A DNA stretch of 64,000 bases, taken from an uncultured Phascolarctobacterium sp. (GTDB taxonomy: Bacteria > Bacillota > Negativicutes > Acidaminococcales > Acidaminococcaceae). The stretch spans positions 1 to 64,000 of the forward strand of contig UQLS01000002.1 of assembly GCA_900541915.1 (NCBI GenBank). Reading direction: 5' to 3'. The notes beneath the pieces are model-generated. The model was not told where the DNA came from and ran no database searches. It saw only the letters and a list, made by a program, of their open reading frames with translations. Positions 25,191 through 34,704 of the stretch are shown in pieces. Within the stretch, counting starts at the first letter, position 1. Every line of letters starts with the position of its first letter. The translations under genes were made by a program, and so were the position numbers.

Positions 25191-27581
25191 ATGGAAAAAG
25201 AAAATCAATTCCTTCTCTGGTTCGAACAATTGGAAAGAGAAGACGTGGCAATTGTTGGCGGTAAGTCCTCCTCTCTGGGCGAAATGACTGCTAAAGTTGA
25301 TGTGCCGGTGCCTTATGGTTTTGCTACCACTGCTTATGCTTACAGATATTTCTTTAAAGAGAGCGGTCTGGAAGAAGAAGTTCGTGCGCTTGTTGCAGAA
25401 CTGACCGACGTTGAAAACAGTGCTTTGCTGCGTGACGTATGCGCACGTATCCGTAAAGCAATTATGGATAAAGAAATGCCCGCAGATTTGCAGGAAGCTA
25501 TTGCTGCTGCTTATGAAGAGCTGGGCGAAAAAATGGGTATTGACCAACCGTATGTTGCTGTTCGCAGCAGCGCTACTGCGGAAGATTTGCCGGATGCAAG
25601 CTTTGCAGGCCAGCAGGATACCTATCTGAACGTACAAGGTGCGCAGACTATTATCGCTAAAGTTAAAGAATGCTATGCTTCCTGCTTTACCGACCGCGCT
25701 GTATACTATCGTGAAAAACAAGGCTTTGATCATCTGGATGTAGCACTCAGTGCTGCAGTACAAATGATGGTATTCTCCAAAGCTGCAGGCGTTATGTTCA
25801 CTGTTAACGTTGCTACCGGCGACGACAAGAACATCCTTATCGAAGGCGCTTGGGGCCTTGGCGAATATGTTGTTCAAGGTACTGTAACTCCGGATAACTA
25901 CACTGTTTCTAAAGCTGAACATAAGATTCTGGAAAAGAATGTTAACGTACAGGACGTAAAACTGGTACGCAAAGCTGGCGGCGACTGCGAAGAACAGATG
26001 GTACCGCTTGATGAGCAAAATCAGCAAAAACTGACTGATGAACAAATCCTTGAACTGGCAGGCTATGCTAAGAAAATTGAAGAGCATTATGGCTGCTACA
26101 TGGATATGGAATGGGGCGTTGATGAACGCGACAACAAAATCTGGATTCTCCAGGCTCGTCCTGAAACCGTATGGAGCCGCCGCAACAAAGAAAATGGCGG
26201 TGCTCCGAAACAGGAAGCTCCGAAAGCTGCAGCTGCTGACCGCAAAGTAATTGTTAAAGGTCTGCCTGCAAGCCCGGGCAATGTTTCCGGCAGAGTACAC
26301 GTTATCCTCGATCCTTCCCGCATCGACGAATTTAAGGAAGGCGAAATCCTCGTTACTGAAATGACGGCTCCTGACTGGGTACCGGCTATGAAGAAAGCGA
26401 AAGCTATCGTTACCGACAGCGGCGGAATGACCTGCCATGCATCTATCGTTAGCCGCGAACTGGGTATTCCCTGTATCGTAGGTACCAAGAGCCGCGGTGA
26501 AGCTGCTACCACTACTATCCCTGACGGCATTGACGTAACTGTAGACGCAACTCATGGCGTTGTATATGAAGGCATTATTGAAGAAGCAAAACCGCAGCAG
26601 GCTGCTCAGCAGGTTGTTGCTGCTGCTGAATATTTCCCGCCCACCGGCACTAAGGTTTATATGAACCTGGGTGACCCGGATCTGGCAGAAAAATATTCTA
26701 CTCTGCCTTGCGATGGCATTGGTCTGATGCGTGAAGAGTTCATCTGGACTACTTATATCCATGAACATCCTCTGTATCTCATCAAAACCGGTCATCCGGA
26801 AAAAGTTGTTGACCAACTGGCAGAAGGCATGCGTCAGGTTTGCCAGGCTATGGCTCCGAGACCTGTTACCCTGCGTTTCAGCGATTTCAAATCCAGTGAA
26901 TATCGCGATTTGAAAGGCGGCGACGAATTCGAACCCTACGAACCTTCCGCACTTCTTGGCTGGCGCGGTGCTTCCCGTTACTATGATCCGAAATACATCG
27001 AAGCATTTAAACTGGAATGCATGGCTGTACGTAAAGTACGTGAAGAGTTCGGCCTGAAAAATCTGAACGTAATGATTCCGTTCTGCCGCAACGTGGAAGA
27101 ATGTGAAAAAGTTACCAAGATTATGGCTGACTGCGGCTTAGCTCGCGGTAAAGATTTCAAAGTTTGGCTGATGGCTGAAATTCCTTCCAACATCATCCTG
27201 GCTGATCAATTTAATAAATATGTTGATGGTTATTCCATTGGTTCTAACGATTTGACTATGCTCGTATTAGGCTGCGATCGTGATAACGATACCGTATCCC
27301 ATATTTACGATGAACGCAACCTGGCTGTTAAACGTGCAATCCGTCATCTGATCGAGGTTGCCCACAAAGACGGCAAAACCGTTTCTATCTGCGGTCAGGC
27401 TCCCAGCGTATATCCTGAATTCTGTGAATTCCTCATCAAGAGCGGTATCGACAGCATCTCCGTAAATCCGGATACTGTTAAATTCACCAAGAAACTCGTT
27501 GCTCAGGTTGAACAGCGCGTTATGCTTGATGCTCTCACCGGCCGTGGTCGTGCAGAAGTTGAAGATTTAGAGTGGAAATAA
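25191..27581 (+). CDS. ppsA: Phosphoenolpyruvate synthase
   Basis: The ATG follows AAAGGAG. The 796-residue enzyme has the PEP synthase order: N-terminal ATP-grasp domain (about 20-350, AVRSSATAEDLPDASFAGQQ), the phosphohistidine swivel domain with GGMTCHASIVSRELG (His about 416, flanked by the Thr and Cys seen in E. coli PpsA) and the C-terminal PEP/pyruvate barrel (about 470-780, LMAEIPSN...ISVNPDTV). It makes PEP from pyruvate for gluconeogenesis, as expected for an organism living on organic acids. The PpsR encoded at 47635 should phosphorylate the Thr two residues before the His. Codon use is strongly biased, so expression is high. Confidence 0.96.
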   Translation: MEKENQFLLWFEQLEREDVAIVGGKSSSLGEMTAKVDVPVPYGFATTAYAYRYFFKESGLEEEVRALVAELTDVENSALLRDVCARIRKAIMDKEMPADLQEAIAAAYEELGEKMGIDQPYVAVRSSATAEDLPDASFAGQQDTYLNVQGAQTIIAKVKECYASCFTDRAVYYREKQGFDHLDVALSAAVQMMVFSKAAGVMFTVNVATGDDKNILIEGAWGLGEYVVQGTVTPDNYTVSKAEHKILEKNVNVQDVKLVRKAGGDCEEQMVPLDEQNQQKLTDEQILELAGYAKKIEEHYGCYMDMEWGVDERDNKIWILQARPETVWSRRNKENGGAPKQEAPKAAAADRKVIVKGLPASPGNVSGRVHVILDPSRIDEFKEGEILVTEMTAPDWVPAMKKAKAIVTDSGGMTCHASIVSRELGIPCIVGTKSRGEAATTTIPDGIDVTVDATHGVVYEGIIEEAKPQQAAQQVVAAAEYFPPTGTKVYMNLGDPDLAEKYSTLPCDGIGLMREEFIWTTYIHEHPLYLIKTGHPEKVVDQLAEGMRQVCQAMAPRPVTLRFSDFKSSEYRDLKGGDEFEPYEPSALLGWRGASRYYDPKYIEAFKLECMAVRKVREEFGLKNLNVMIPFCRNVEECEKVTKIMADCGLARGKDFKVWLMAEIPSNIILADQFNKYVDGYSIGSNDLTMLVLGCDRDNDTVSHIYDERNLAVKRAIRHLIEVAHKDGKTVSICGQAPSVYPEFCEFLIKSGIDSISVNPDTVKFTKKLVAQVEQRVMLDALTGRGRAEVEDLEWK

Positions 27582-27594
27582 GCCCTAAGCTTAT

Positions 27595-27635
27595 AAAAAG
27601 GCTCCTGTGAAAACAGGAGCCTTTTATTTTTTTCT
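27595..27635 (+). terminator. Terminator after ppsA
   Basis: AAAAGGCTCCTGT, loop, ACAGGAGCCTTTT, then a long T-run. Confidence 0.88.
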
Positions 27636-27648
27636 CGGAGGTGCAGTG

Positions 27649-28344
27649 ATGCTGGATTGGCAAATTGCCAAGATATTGGTGCTTTACTTTGCTGCAGGCT
27701 GCGCAGCAGGGTATCTGCTGGATTATTATTGTGTGCGTTTGATAGCTTTGGAAGCAGTGAATGATTCTGAGTTGTCAAAAGCTAGTGCGAAAGGGCATAG
27801 TATTAGCCGTAAGATTTTGACAGCGATTGGTGCAGGTATAATGTTTGTTTTAGCTGGGAGATTTTGTTCGCCCCAGGCAGAGCTTTATTTTTGCTGTTTT
27901 TTTCTTAGTTGCTTGCTGCTGCAGACGCTGATTGATTATGACTGCCAGCTGCTTTTGGATAAAGTATCTTTAGTGCTTGCCGGAGTAGGCTTTTTTTATA
28001 ATTTATATTTTCAGAAGAATCTGACAGATGTGTTTTGGGGATTAACTATTGGCACAGGTATTATGCTGACGTTATATTTGCTTAGCCATGGCGGCATGGG
28101 CTTAGGTGATGTGAAACTGACAGCGGTTTTAGGCATCTGGCTTGGTTTGGATGGCGTGTTGCTGTGCTTGCTTATCGCTTTTTTAACAGGCGGAATAACA
28201 GGCATGTTGCTGCTGGCAACGGGTATAAGAAAACGTCGGGATGCTATTGCTTTTGGGCCGTTTCTGTGTTTAGGAGCAGCAGTAGCTATGTTGTGGGGGC
28301 AAAGTATATTAAGTTGGTATTGGCAGTTTTTTACACTAAATTAA
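27649..28344 (+). CDS. Prepilin peptidase (A24 family), short form
   Basis: The ATG at 27649 follows CGGAGG by seven bases. The 231-residue membrane protein has the two catalytic Asp motifs of type IV leader peptidases: LIDYDCQLLLDK (about 102-113) and GGMGLGDVKL (about 148-157). The N-terminal part is hydrophobic but lacks the CPxC zinc motifs of the usual methyltransferase domain, so it may only cleave prepilins. Pilus assembly genes follow at once. No prepilin gene is in the window. Confidence 0.85.
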   Translation: MLDWQIAKILVLYFAAGCAAGYLLDYYCVRLIALEAVNDSELSKASAKGHSISRKILTAIGAGIMFVLAGRFCSPQAELYFCCFFLSCLLLQTLIDYDCQLLLDKVSLVLAGVGFFYNLYFQKNLTDVFWGLTIGTGIMLTLYLLSHGGMGLGDVKLTAVLGIWLGLDGVLLCLLIAFLTGGITGMLLLATGIRKRRDAIAFGPFLCLGAAVAMLWGQSILSWYWQFFTLN

Positions 28345-28363
28345 ACGGAAAAGGATACAGAGA

Positions 28364-29797
28364 ATGATAACTAAGATATTACAAGGATTGGGCAGGTCGC
28401 AGGATGTTCTTTGCATTGCAGTACATGGCAGAAAATTAACTGCAGCTGTGGTAAGTGGTAAGGATTACGCAGTATTTAAAGTATGGCAGCAGGAATTGCC
28501 TGCTGCAGAAGATTTACTGGAAGCAGTGGAGCAGGATTTAACGCATTTATTAGCAGAAAATAAATTGCCAGCAGTTGGAAAAATAGTTTTCGTACTGGAT
28601 ACGGATATGGTATTTCTGCAGCGTTTGGAATTACCGTCAATGCCGCAGGCAGAACTTCGGGAAGCCTTGAAGTGGGAAGCGCAGGAATACGTGCCTTTTG
28701 CTGATAGTAGTTACTGCATGGATTTTGTTGCTGTGCAGAAAGATGATGGTATGCAGTTAGTGCTTTTGGGTGCAATGCCGCTGGAAGTATTGGAACGGTT
28801 ACGGGAAATCAGCGGCAGGCTTAAGCTGGATTTGCTGGCAGTTACCGCATTGCCGCTGGCTAAGGCAGCTTTTTTGCAGCAAGAGCAGAGCAATTTTTTA
28901 CTGGCAGAGGATAATCAAAATTCGGTAAGCTTGACTGCTTTTGTTGATGGGATGCCTGTAATAGTGCAGCAAGCAGCTGCAGAAATAGCAAGTGTAGAAG
29001 AAGAAATTATAGTTCTTACAGAAACAGTACAGCAAAAATATGATATCCAGTTAAGAGATATTTTTTACACGGATAATGGTATTGTTTTTACTGCATGGCA
29101 GGAGGGTGTAAATGAGATTTTAAATCAGCCGTACTGTTTTGCAGCTGTTGATTTTACCGGTAAATTTTCCTGGCAGGGAGGTTTTTTTACGGAAGCAGAA
29201 CGCAGACAATGCGCTGCCATGTCAATGTCAGCTGCCGGCGGAGTAATGATGGCAGGCAGCTGTGAAAAAGTAATAAATTTTGCAAGCGGTGGCAAGCAGA
29301 CAGAAAAAGCAAGAATCTATCAATATCTTGCCGCGGCGCTGCTATTTATTATGTTTGCTGCTTGCGGCAGTGTTTATGGGTATAGTGTTTATCAGGCAAA
29401 TAAAATTGAACATTTACAGGAGCAAATTACTGCTATGAGCATGTGGCAGCAGCGTTATTCTTCTGTGCAGAAATTGGAGCATGATATTCACGAGCGTGAT
29501 AATACACTGAATGTTTTGGCAAAAGAGCAGTTTGACTGGGGAAATTTTTTAGAGCTGTTAGGACGCACAGCACCGGAAGGATGCTGGATAAATAAAGTGC
29601 AGCAGGATGAACAACAGGACGAAATCTTACTTTACGGTAGAGCAGAAAAGCTGTCTGACCTGGACGTATTTATTGAAGGTTTACGCAATAGTGACAATAT
29701 TACCAGTGCGGAGCTTGTGGAAACCAGAGATGAGCAGAAGAAAAATTTAGTAAGCTATACAGTACGTTTGATGAAGGGAGGCAGTAAGTATGAATGA
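28364..29797 (+). CDS. PilM-PilN fusion, type IV pilus assembly protein
   Basis: The 477-residue protein combines two usually separate alignment-complex proteins. Residues about 1-300 are a PilM/HofM actin-like cytoplasmic domain (LCIAVHGRKLTAAVV; LPSMPQAELREALKWEAQEYVPF). A membrane helix follows at about 320-345 (YLAAALLFIMFAACGSVYGY), then a periplasmic coiled coil (345-390) and a PilN-like domain (NFLELLGRTAPEGCWINKVQ). In canonical systems PilN's short N-terminal tail binds PilM; here the two are covalent. The Walker/phosphate loops of PilM look weak. It overlaps pilO by eight bases. Confidence 0.82.
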   Translation: MITKILQGLGRSQDVLCIAVHGRKLTAAVVSGKDYAVFKVWQQELPAAEDLLEAVEQDLTHLLAENKLPAVGKIVFVLDTDMVFLQRLELPSMPQAELREALKWEAQEYVPFADSSYCMDFVAVQKDDGMQLVLLGAMPLEVLERLREISGRLKLDLLAVTALPLAKAAFLQQEQSNFLLAEDNQNSVSLTAFVDGMPVIVQQAAAEIASVEEEIIVLTETVQQKYDIQLRDIFYTDNGIVFTAWQEGVNEILNQPYCFAAVDFTGKFSWQGGFFTEAERRQCAAMSMSAAGGVMMAGSCEKVINFASGGKQTEKARIYQYLAAALLFIMFAACGSVYGYSVYQANKIEHLQEQITAMSMWQQRYSSVQKLEHDIHERDNTLNVLAKEQFDWGNFLELLGRTAPEGCWINKVQQDEQQDEILLYGRAEKLSDLDVFIEGLRNSDNITSAELVETRDEQKKNLVSYTVRLMKGGSKYE

Positions 29798-30347
29798 TTC
29801 TATGCAGAACACTACAGACAGAAAAGCGTTTTTACTGCTTTTTATTGCGGCGGCAGTATGTTTTATAATGTATAAACTACTGCTTATGCCGCTTTTTGAC
29901 CAGTTGGCATTGCAGTCACAGCAGCGTGATTTGTTGCAGCGAGAATTACAGCAGTATCAGGAGTTTGCGTCGGAACATCAGGATTATGATACGTTTTTAA
30001 AGCAGCGATTAGACAAGCTTGAACGGTTGCAGCGCCGACTGCCGGAACAGGTAGTTTTCAGTGAACAGCTGAAACAGTGGCAGCAGCTAGCTCAAAGCAA
30101 CGATGTAAAAATCATTGAGATTAAACTGCTGCCCGCAAAAGAAACTGACAGTAAACAGATGCAAATACAGCCGGTCCGCATAAATCTGGACGGAAACTAT
30201 TACGCTGTACTGAGATTTATGCGAGAGCTGAAAAAGAGTGAAAACTTTGTGAATATAGATAAAGTCAACATTATCGGCAATGAAAATAAAGGTGATATTA
30301 AGCTTACAGCAGTATTTAATATCTATATGTATCACGCAGCAGGCTGA
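29790..30347 (+). CDS. PilO-like type IV pilus inner-membrane protein
   Basis: The 185-residue protein has one N-terminal membrane helix (about 13-33), a coiled coil (about 36-85; QLALQSQQRDLLQRELQQYQ) and a C-terminal ferredoxin-like domain with YYAVLRFMRELKKSENFVNIDKV, the PilO pattern. It would pair with the PilN half of the preceding gene to link the motor to the outer-membrane secretin. Assignment rests on architecture and position; sequence conservation in this family is low. No terminator is obvious in the 145 bases after it, which end in a promoter. Confidence 0.8.
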   Translation: MNDSMQNTTDRKAFLLLFIAAAVCFIMYKLLLMPLFDQLALQSQQRDLLQRELQQYQEFASEHQDYDTFLKQRLDKLERLQRRLPEQVVFSEQLKQWQQLAQSNDVKIIEIKLLPAKETDSKQMQIQPVRINLDGNYYAVLRFMRELKKSENFVNIDKVNIIGNENKGDIKLTAVFNIYMYHAAG

Positions 30348-30411
30348 TAAGAAGCGGCTTTATTGCAGATTTTGCTGAAAGATTAGGCAAATGTAGCATT
30401 TTTCCGATTTC

Positions 30412-30441
30412 TTGCACATCTTACACGTAAAGTTGTATAAT
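30412..30441 (+). promoter_or_regulatory. Promoter of the RND efflux/lar/envelope operon
   Basis: TTGCAC (30412-30417), 18-base spacer, TATAAT (30436-30441). Confidence 0.65.
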
Positions 30442-30492
30442 TATATTATCTGTAAATAAAAGCAGGATGGTTATGTTTTGAGGTGTGAGGGA

Positions 30493-31611
30493 ATGGATTT
30501 AAAAAATCGTAAAATAAGAATTTTAATTGGCATTCTTATTGCCATTGTCCTGATAGTAGCGTTCAGAATTTATAATAATATCCAAAATGATAAAGAGCGT
30601 GCTGCAAGGCTGTCGCGTTCACAGGCTATTACTGTAAGCCTGGGCAGGCCGGAGCGGACGTCGATTACACCGAAGCTGGAATTTTCCGGCAGTCTTGATC
30701 CTGAGTGGCAGGCGGAAGTTGCTGCTAAAGTAGATGGCCGTGTAGAAAAGGTTTATGTTAAAGAAGGTGACCGTGTAACCAAAGGTCAGGTACTGGCGCT
30801 TTTGGAGCAGACGGATACTAATGCTGACCTTTTGGCTGCACAGGGTACCTATATGGATGCTCAGACTGATTTACGCAAAGCGGAAACTGATTTGATGCGC
30901 TATGAAAAACTGTATACTCAGGGTGCTGTCTCTGAGCAGACTGTGGATGATTATCGTTTTGCCCGTGATAATGCCAGAGCTAAACTGGAAAATGCCCGCG
31001 GTAATTTGCAGGGAATGGAATCCAGAGTGGCAGGCACATCAATAGTTGCGCCTGCTGACGGTATCGTTTATAAACGGTATTATCAGGAGGGCTACTATGC
31101 TAAGGCCGGTACGCCGCTTTTTGCCATTGCCGATATCAGTACACTTAAATCTGTCATCAATATTCCGGAAGGACAGATTGACGGTGTGGCAGTAGGCAAT
31201 GAAGCAGAAATTCTGCTGACTTCTTTTGGCAACCGCAGTCTGACAGGCAGAGTAACGCGCATTTCTCCGGTGGCAGATTTACCTGCGCATACCTTTGAAA
31301 CTGAGGTCAGTGTGGATAATCCGGAAGGATTGCTGGCCGGTGTTTTTGCAACTGTACATTTGACTGCACAGCCGCGTAAGGATGTGCTCACGATACCTGT
31401 CTATGCAATCGTAATGCGCGATGACCAAAAAACAGTTTTTGTTGTAGATGATGAAGGTATTGTAACCCGTAAGGTATTAAGCATTGGTTATACAGATGAC
31501 AAGGTTGCTGAAGTGCTGAGCGGACTGCAGGGAGATGAGCTTATTGTTACCGGCGGGCAGAATAAACTGCGTGAAGGCAGCAAGGTAGATACCAGTAAGG
31601 CAGGTAAATAA
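30493..31611 (+). CDS. RND efflux periplasmic adaptor (membrane fusion protein)
   Basis: The ATG at 30493 follows GAGGTGTGAGGG. The 372 residues hold an N-terminal membrane anchor (about 8-28), a biotinyl-lipoyl split domain (VDGRVEKVYVKEGDRVTKGQVLALLE and SIVAPADGIVYKRYYQEGYYAKAGTPL), a helical hairpin (about 115-180) and beta-barrel and membrane-proximal domains. This is the HlyD/AcrA-like adaptor that joins the pump to an outer-membrane channel. No TolC-like channel gene is present nearby. The permease starts three bases downstream. Confidence 0.92.
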   Translation: MDLKNRKIRILIGILIAIVLIVAFRIYNNIQNDKERAARLSRSQAITVSLGRPERTSITPKLEFSGSLDPEWQAEVAAKVDGRVEKVYVKEGDRVTKGQVLALLEQTDTNADLLAAQGTYMDAQTDLRKAETDLMRYEKLYTQGAVSEQTVDDYRFARDNARAKLENARGNLQGMESRVAGTSIVAPADGIVYKRYYQEGYYAKAGTPLFAIADISTLKSVINIPEGQIDGVAVGNEAEILLTSFGNRSLTGRVTRISPVADLPAHTFETEVSVDNPEGLLAGVFATVHLTAQPRKDVLTIPVYAIVMRDDQKTVFVVDDEGIVTRKVLSIGYTDDKVAEVLSGLQGDELIVTGGQNKLREGSKVDTSKAGK

Positions 31612-31613
31612 AG

Positions 31614-34600
31614 ATGATTGCAACATTTATCCGCCGCCCGGTATTTACTACGATGTTAGTACTGCTGCTGGTTGTCTTTGGTATCCGTAGTTATCCGGAA
31701 ATCGGCGTAGATTTGAACCCTGACGTAGATATGCCTATCGTCAGTGTGCGTATTACCTATGATGGTGCGTCGCCGGAAGAAATGGAAACGCTTATTACCA
31801 AGCCTATTGAAGACCGTGTCAGCCAGGTTGCAGGCATTAAGACTATTTCTTCAACTGTGCTGGAGGGCTACAGCGAGACGGTACTGGAATTCAATATGGG
31901 CGTAGACCCGCAGGCCATGGCCAGTGAAGTACGTGAAAAGGTTGCCAGTGTGCGTAAACGTCTGCCTGATGACATTGATGAGCCTACTGTGCAGACTGTA
32001 GATTTAAGTTCACGTCCTATTGTTGCCTATACTTTTTCCTCTGAAGTGCGCAGTCGCGGCGAGATTCGTCGTTTGATTGAAGACTCTATCAAAGACGAGC
32101 TGCAGATGGTTGAAGGTGTTTCCGAGGTAACCGTACTGGGTGCCAGCACGCGTGCTATCCGTTTGGTTGTGAAGCCGGAAAAATTGGCTGAATATAATAT
32201 TTCCTTTCAGAATATCTTAGATAAGGTTAATGATGAAAACTATAATACTCCTGGCGGCAAAGCTAAGAATAAGGACATGGAGATTACTGTCCGCACCGTC
32301 GGCAAGTATAAAAACATCGACGACATTAAGAATGTAGTTATCACTAATGTCAATAATCGGCCTGTTTATATAGGTGATGTAGTAGATGTAGTGGACGATT
32401 GGGAAGATGAGGATACCTTTGCCAGCGCCAACGGCGTACCCTGCGTTATGGCCAGTGTGCGCAAGCAGTCCAAGACTAATACTGTTGATGTTACTGATGG
32501 CCTTAATGCCAAGATGGAGATTATCAAGCAGCGTATGCTGCCGCCTGATATCAAGGTAGAGGTTGTACGTGACCAGTCCCAGTACATCAGAGAAAATATA
32601 GCTGATGTGTGGAACACGATTCTCTTTGGCGGCTTTTTGGCTTTGCTGATTACCTACCTTTTTCTGCGTAATTTCAGGGCAACTATTATTGGCGGCCTTT
32701 GTATACCGACATCTGTTATCGCTACCTTCTTTTTGATGCGTGTAATGGATTTTACCCTGAATAATATGTCGCTGATGGCTTTAAGCCTGGCAGTAGGTAT
32801 TTTGATAGACGATGCTATCGTAGTTATTGAAAATATTTTCAGACATATAGAAATGGGTAAGACTCCTTTTCAGGCGGCTAAAGAAGCAACTGAAGAACTG
32901 ACACTGGCAATTTTGGCTGTTTCACTGACGCTGATGGCGGTATTTGTGCCTATCGGAAGCATGGGCGAAATTATCGGACAGTATTTTAAACAGTTTGGCT
33001 TGACAGTAGCATTTGCTGTAGGCTTTTCTACTTTAGTTGCGTTTTCCTTAACACCTATGGTTTCTGCTTACTGGATTAAGGATGAAACTAAAGAAAAGAG
33101 TAAGCCGAGAAATAAGTATGTTCAGCTCTGTCTGGATAAATTTGAGAATGGCTTTCAGTTTATCAGACAGGTTTATAATGAAATCATGGAAACAGCTCTG
33201 CAGCATCCTAAGAAAGTTGTGGCTATCGGTGTTGTTTCTCTGCTTTTGAATATTATGCTTCTGCCCTTTGTAGGTACGGAATATCAGCCGACCTACGATT
33301 CCGGTGAATTCAGCGTTAATTTCAAAGCGCCTATCGGAACAAGTATGGAGAAAACAGTAGCGTTGGCGACACCCCTGCAGGAGAAAATTTCTTCTTTGCC
33401 GGAAGTTCGCATTGCTGCTCTTAATATCGGCAATGGACGCAATCCTGTTAACCAGGGATCCATTGATGTAAGGCTGAAGCCTGCTAATGAGCGTGAACGC
33501 AGTATGCAGCAGATTATGGATGAGTTGCGCGGCGATTTCAGGAATGTTGAAGGTCTTAATGTTACCGTTGTATCTAACCAGGGCGGCGGCCGCGGTGATA
33601 GTCGTCCGGTACAGGTAGGTCTGCGCGGCAGTGATATGGCACAGCTGAAGCAGTATGCTCTGCAGTTGGCGGATCTGGTCAGCCAGGTACCCGGTGCTAC
33701 AGACGTAGATATTTCTGATTCTGATGAAGAGCCGGAAATCATCATTAAATTGGATCAGGCGCGTGCAAGCTCACTAGGCCTTGATTCTACCGCTGTCGGC
33801 GAAGTTGTGGAGATGGCCTTTATGGGTAAGAGCACAGGCAACAGCTATACTATCGGCGATAACGATTATGACATCATTATCCAGATGCCGCAGAAAAAAC
33901 GTATTGATATCAATGATGTTAAAAATCTGCGTGTATCTGCGGAAAACGGACAGTTTGTGCGTTTGGGTGATGTAGCTGATGTAAGTCTTGGCTCCGGTCC
34001 TACCCGTATTGAAAGAGAGGACAAGCAGCGTCAGATTGTTGTTTATGCCAATACTGTCGGTATTTCTCCCGGCGATTTGATTGCAAAAATTCAAAAAGAG
34101 CTTATTCCGTCTATGAATATGCAGGATGGTTATAATTACAAAATGATTGGCCAGGCAGACACCATGGCTCGTTCCTTTAATGAAATTGCCAAAGCAGTTA
34201 TTTTGGCTATCGTAGTTGTTTACATGGTTCTGGCAGCCCAGTTTGAAAGCTTTACCCAGCCGTTCATAATTATGTTCTCTCTGCCGTTTGCTGTTATCGG
34301 TGCAGTTTTAGGCCTTTTGGTAGCAGGGCAGACAGCTAATATGATGAGCCTTATCGGTTTTACCATGCTGTTGGGCTTGGTAACAAAAAATGCTATTTTG
34401 CTGATTGACTATGCTAATCAGCAGCGCGCTAAAGGCTATGATTTGCGTACTGCTGTTTTAGAGGCTTGTTCCTTGCGTCTGCGTCCTATCTTTATGACAA
34501 CTTTTTCCACAATTCTTGGCATGCTGCCAATTGCTCTTGGTATTGGTGCCGGTGCGGAGCTGCGTCAGTCCATGGGTGTAGTATTGGTTGGTGGTCTGAT

Positions 34601-34691
34601 AACTTCTACTGTACTTACCCTGCTGGTAGTGCCGATTATTTACCTGATGTTTGAGAATTGGAAAGAGAAACGAGCAGCTGCAAGACGGTAA
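31614..34691 (+). CDS. RND multidrug efflux permease (AcrB/HAE1 family)
   Basis: The 1025-residue protein has the RND repeat: 12 membrane helices with two large periplasmic loops. Clear motifs are the N-terminal FIRRPVFTTMLVLLLVVFG, LAVGILIDDAIVVIENIFRH in helix 4 with the proton-relay Asp pair, and LGLVTKNAILLIDYANQQ. The substrate range cannot be read from sequence. Translation is coupled to the adaptor gene. It is followed after 13 bases by larB. Confidence 0.95.
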   Translation: MIATFIRRPVFTTMLVLLLVVFGIRSYPEIGVDLNPDVDMPIVSVRITYDGASPEEMETLITKPIEDRVSQVAGIKTISSTVLEGYSETVLEFNMGVDPQAMASEVREKVASVRKRLPDDIDEPTVQTVDLSSRPIVAYTFSSEVRSRGEIRRLIEDSIKDELQMVEGVSEVTVLGASTRAIRLVVKPEKLAEYNISFQNILDKVNDENYNTPGGKAKNKDMEITVRTVGKYKNIDDIKNVVITNVNNRPVYIGDVVDVVDDWEDEDTFASANGVPCVMASVRKQSKTNTVDVTDGLNAKMEIIKQRMLPPDIKVEVVRDQSQYIRENIADVWNTILFGGFLALLITYLFLRNFRATIIGGLCIPTSVIATFFLMRVMDFTLNNMSLMALSLAVGILIDDAIVVIENIFRHIEMGKTPFQAAKEATEELTLAILAVSLTLMAVFVPIGSMGEIIGQYFKQFGLTVAFAVGFSTLVAFSLTPMVSAYWIKDETKEKSKPRNKYVQLCLDKFENGFQFIRQVYNEIMETALQHPKKVVAIGVVSLLLNIMLLPFVGTEYQPTYDSGEFSVNFKAPIGTSMEKTVALATPLQEKISSLPEVRIAALNIGNGRNPVNQGSIDVRLKPANERERSMQQIMDELRGDFRNVEGLNVTVVSNQGGGRGDSRPVQVGLRGSDMAQLKQYALQLADLVSQVPGATDVDISDSDEEPEIIIKLDQARASSLGLDSTAVGEVVEMAFMGKSTGNSYTIGDNDYDIIIQMPQKKRIDINDVKNLRVSAENGQFVRLGDVADVSLGSGPTRIEREDKQRQIVVYANTVGISPGDLIAKIQKELIPSMNMQDGYNYKMIGQADTMARSFNEIAKAVILAIVVVYMVLAAQFESFTQPFIIMFSLPFAVIGAVLGLLVAGQTANMMSLIGFTMLLGLVTKNAILLIDYANQQRAKGYDLRTAVLEACSLRLRPIFMTTFSTILGMLPIALGIGAGAELRQSMGVVLVGGLITSTVLTLLVVPIIYLMFENWKEKRAAARR

Positions 34692-34704
34692 AGGAGTGGC
34701 TAGT

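Noticed and set aside
25026..26816. Long minus-strand frame of 596 codons opposite ppsA
   Set aside because: Shadow of the codon-biased ppsA gene; no ribosome binding site, and composition rich in Ser, Phe and Asn as expected from a mirrored frame.
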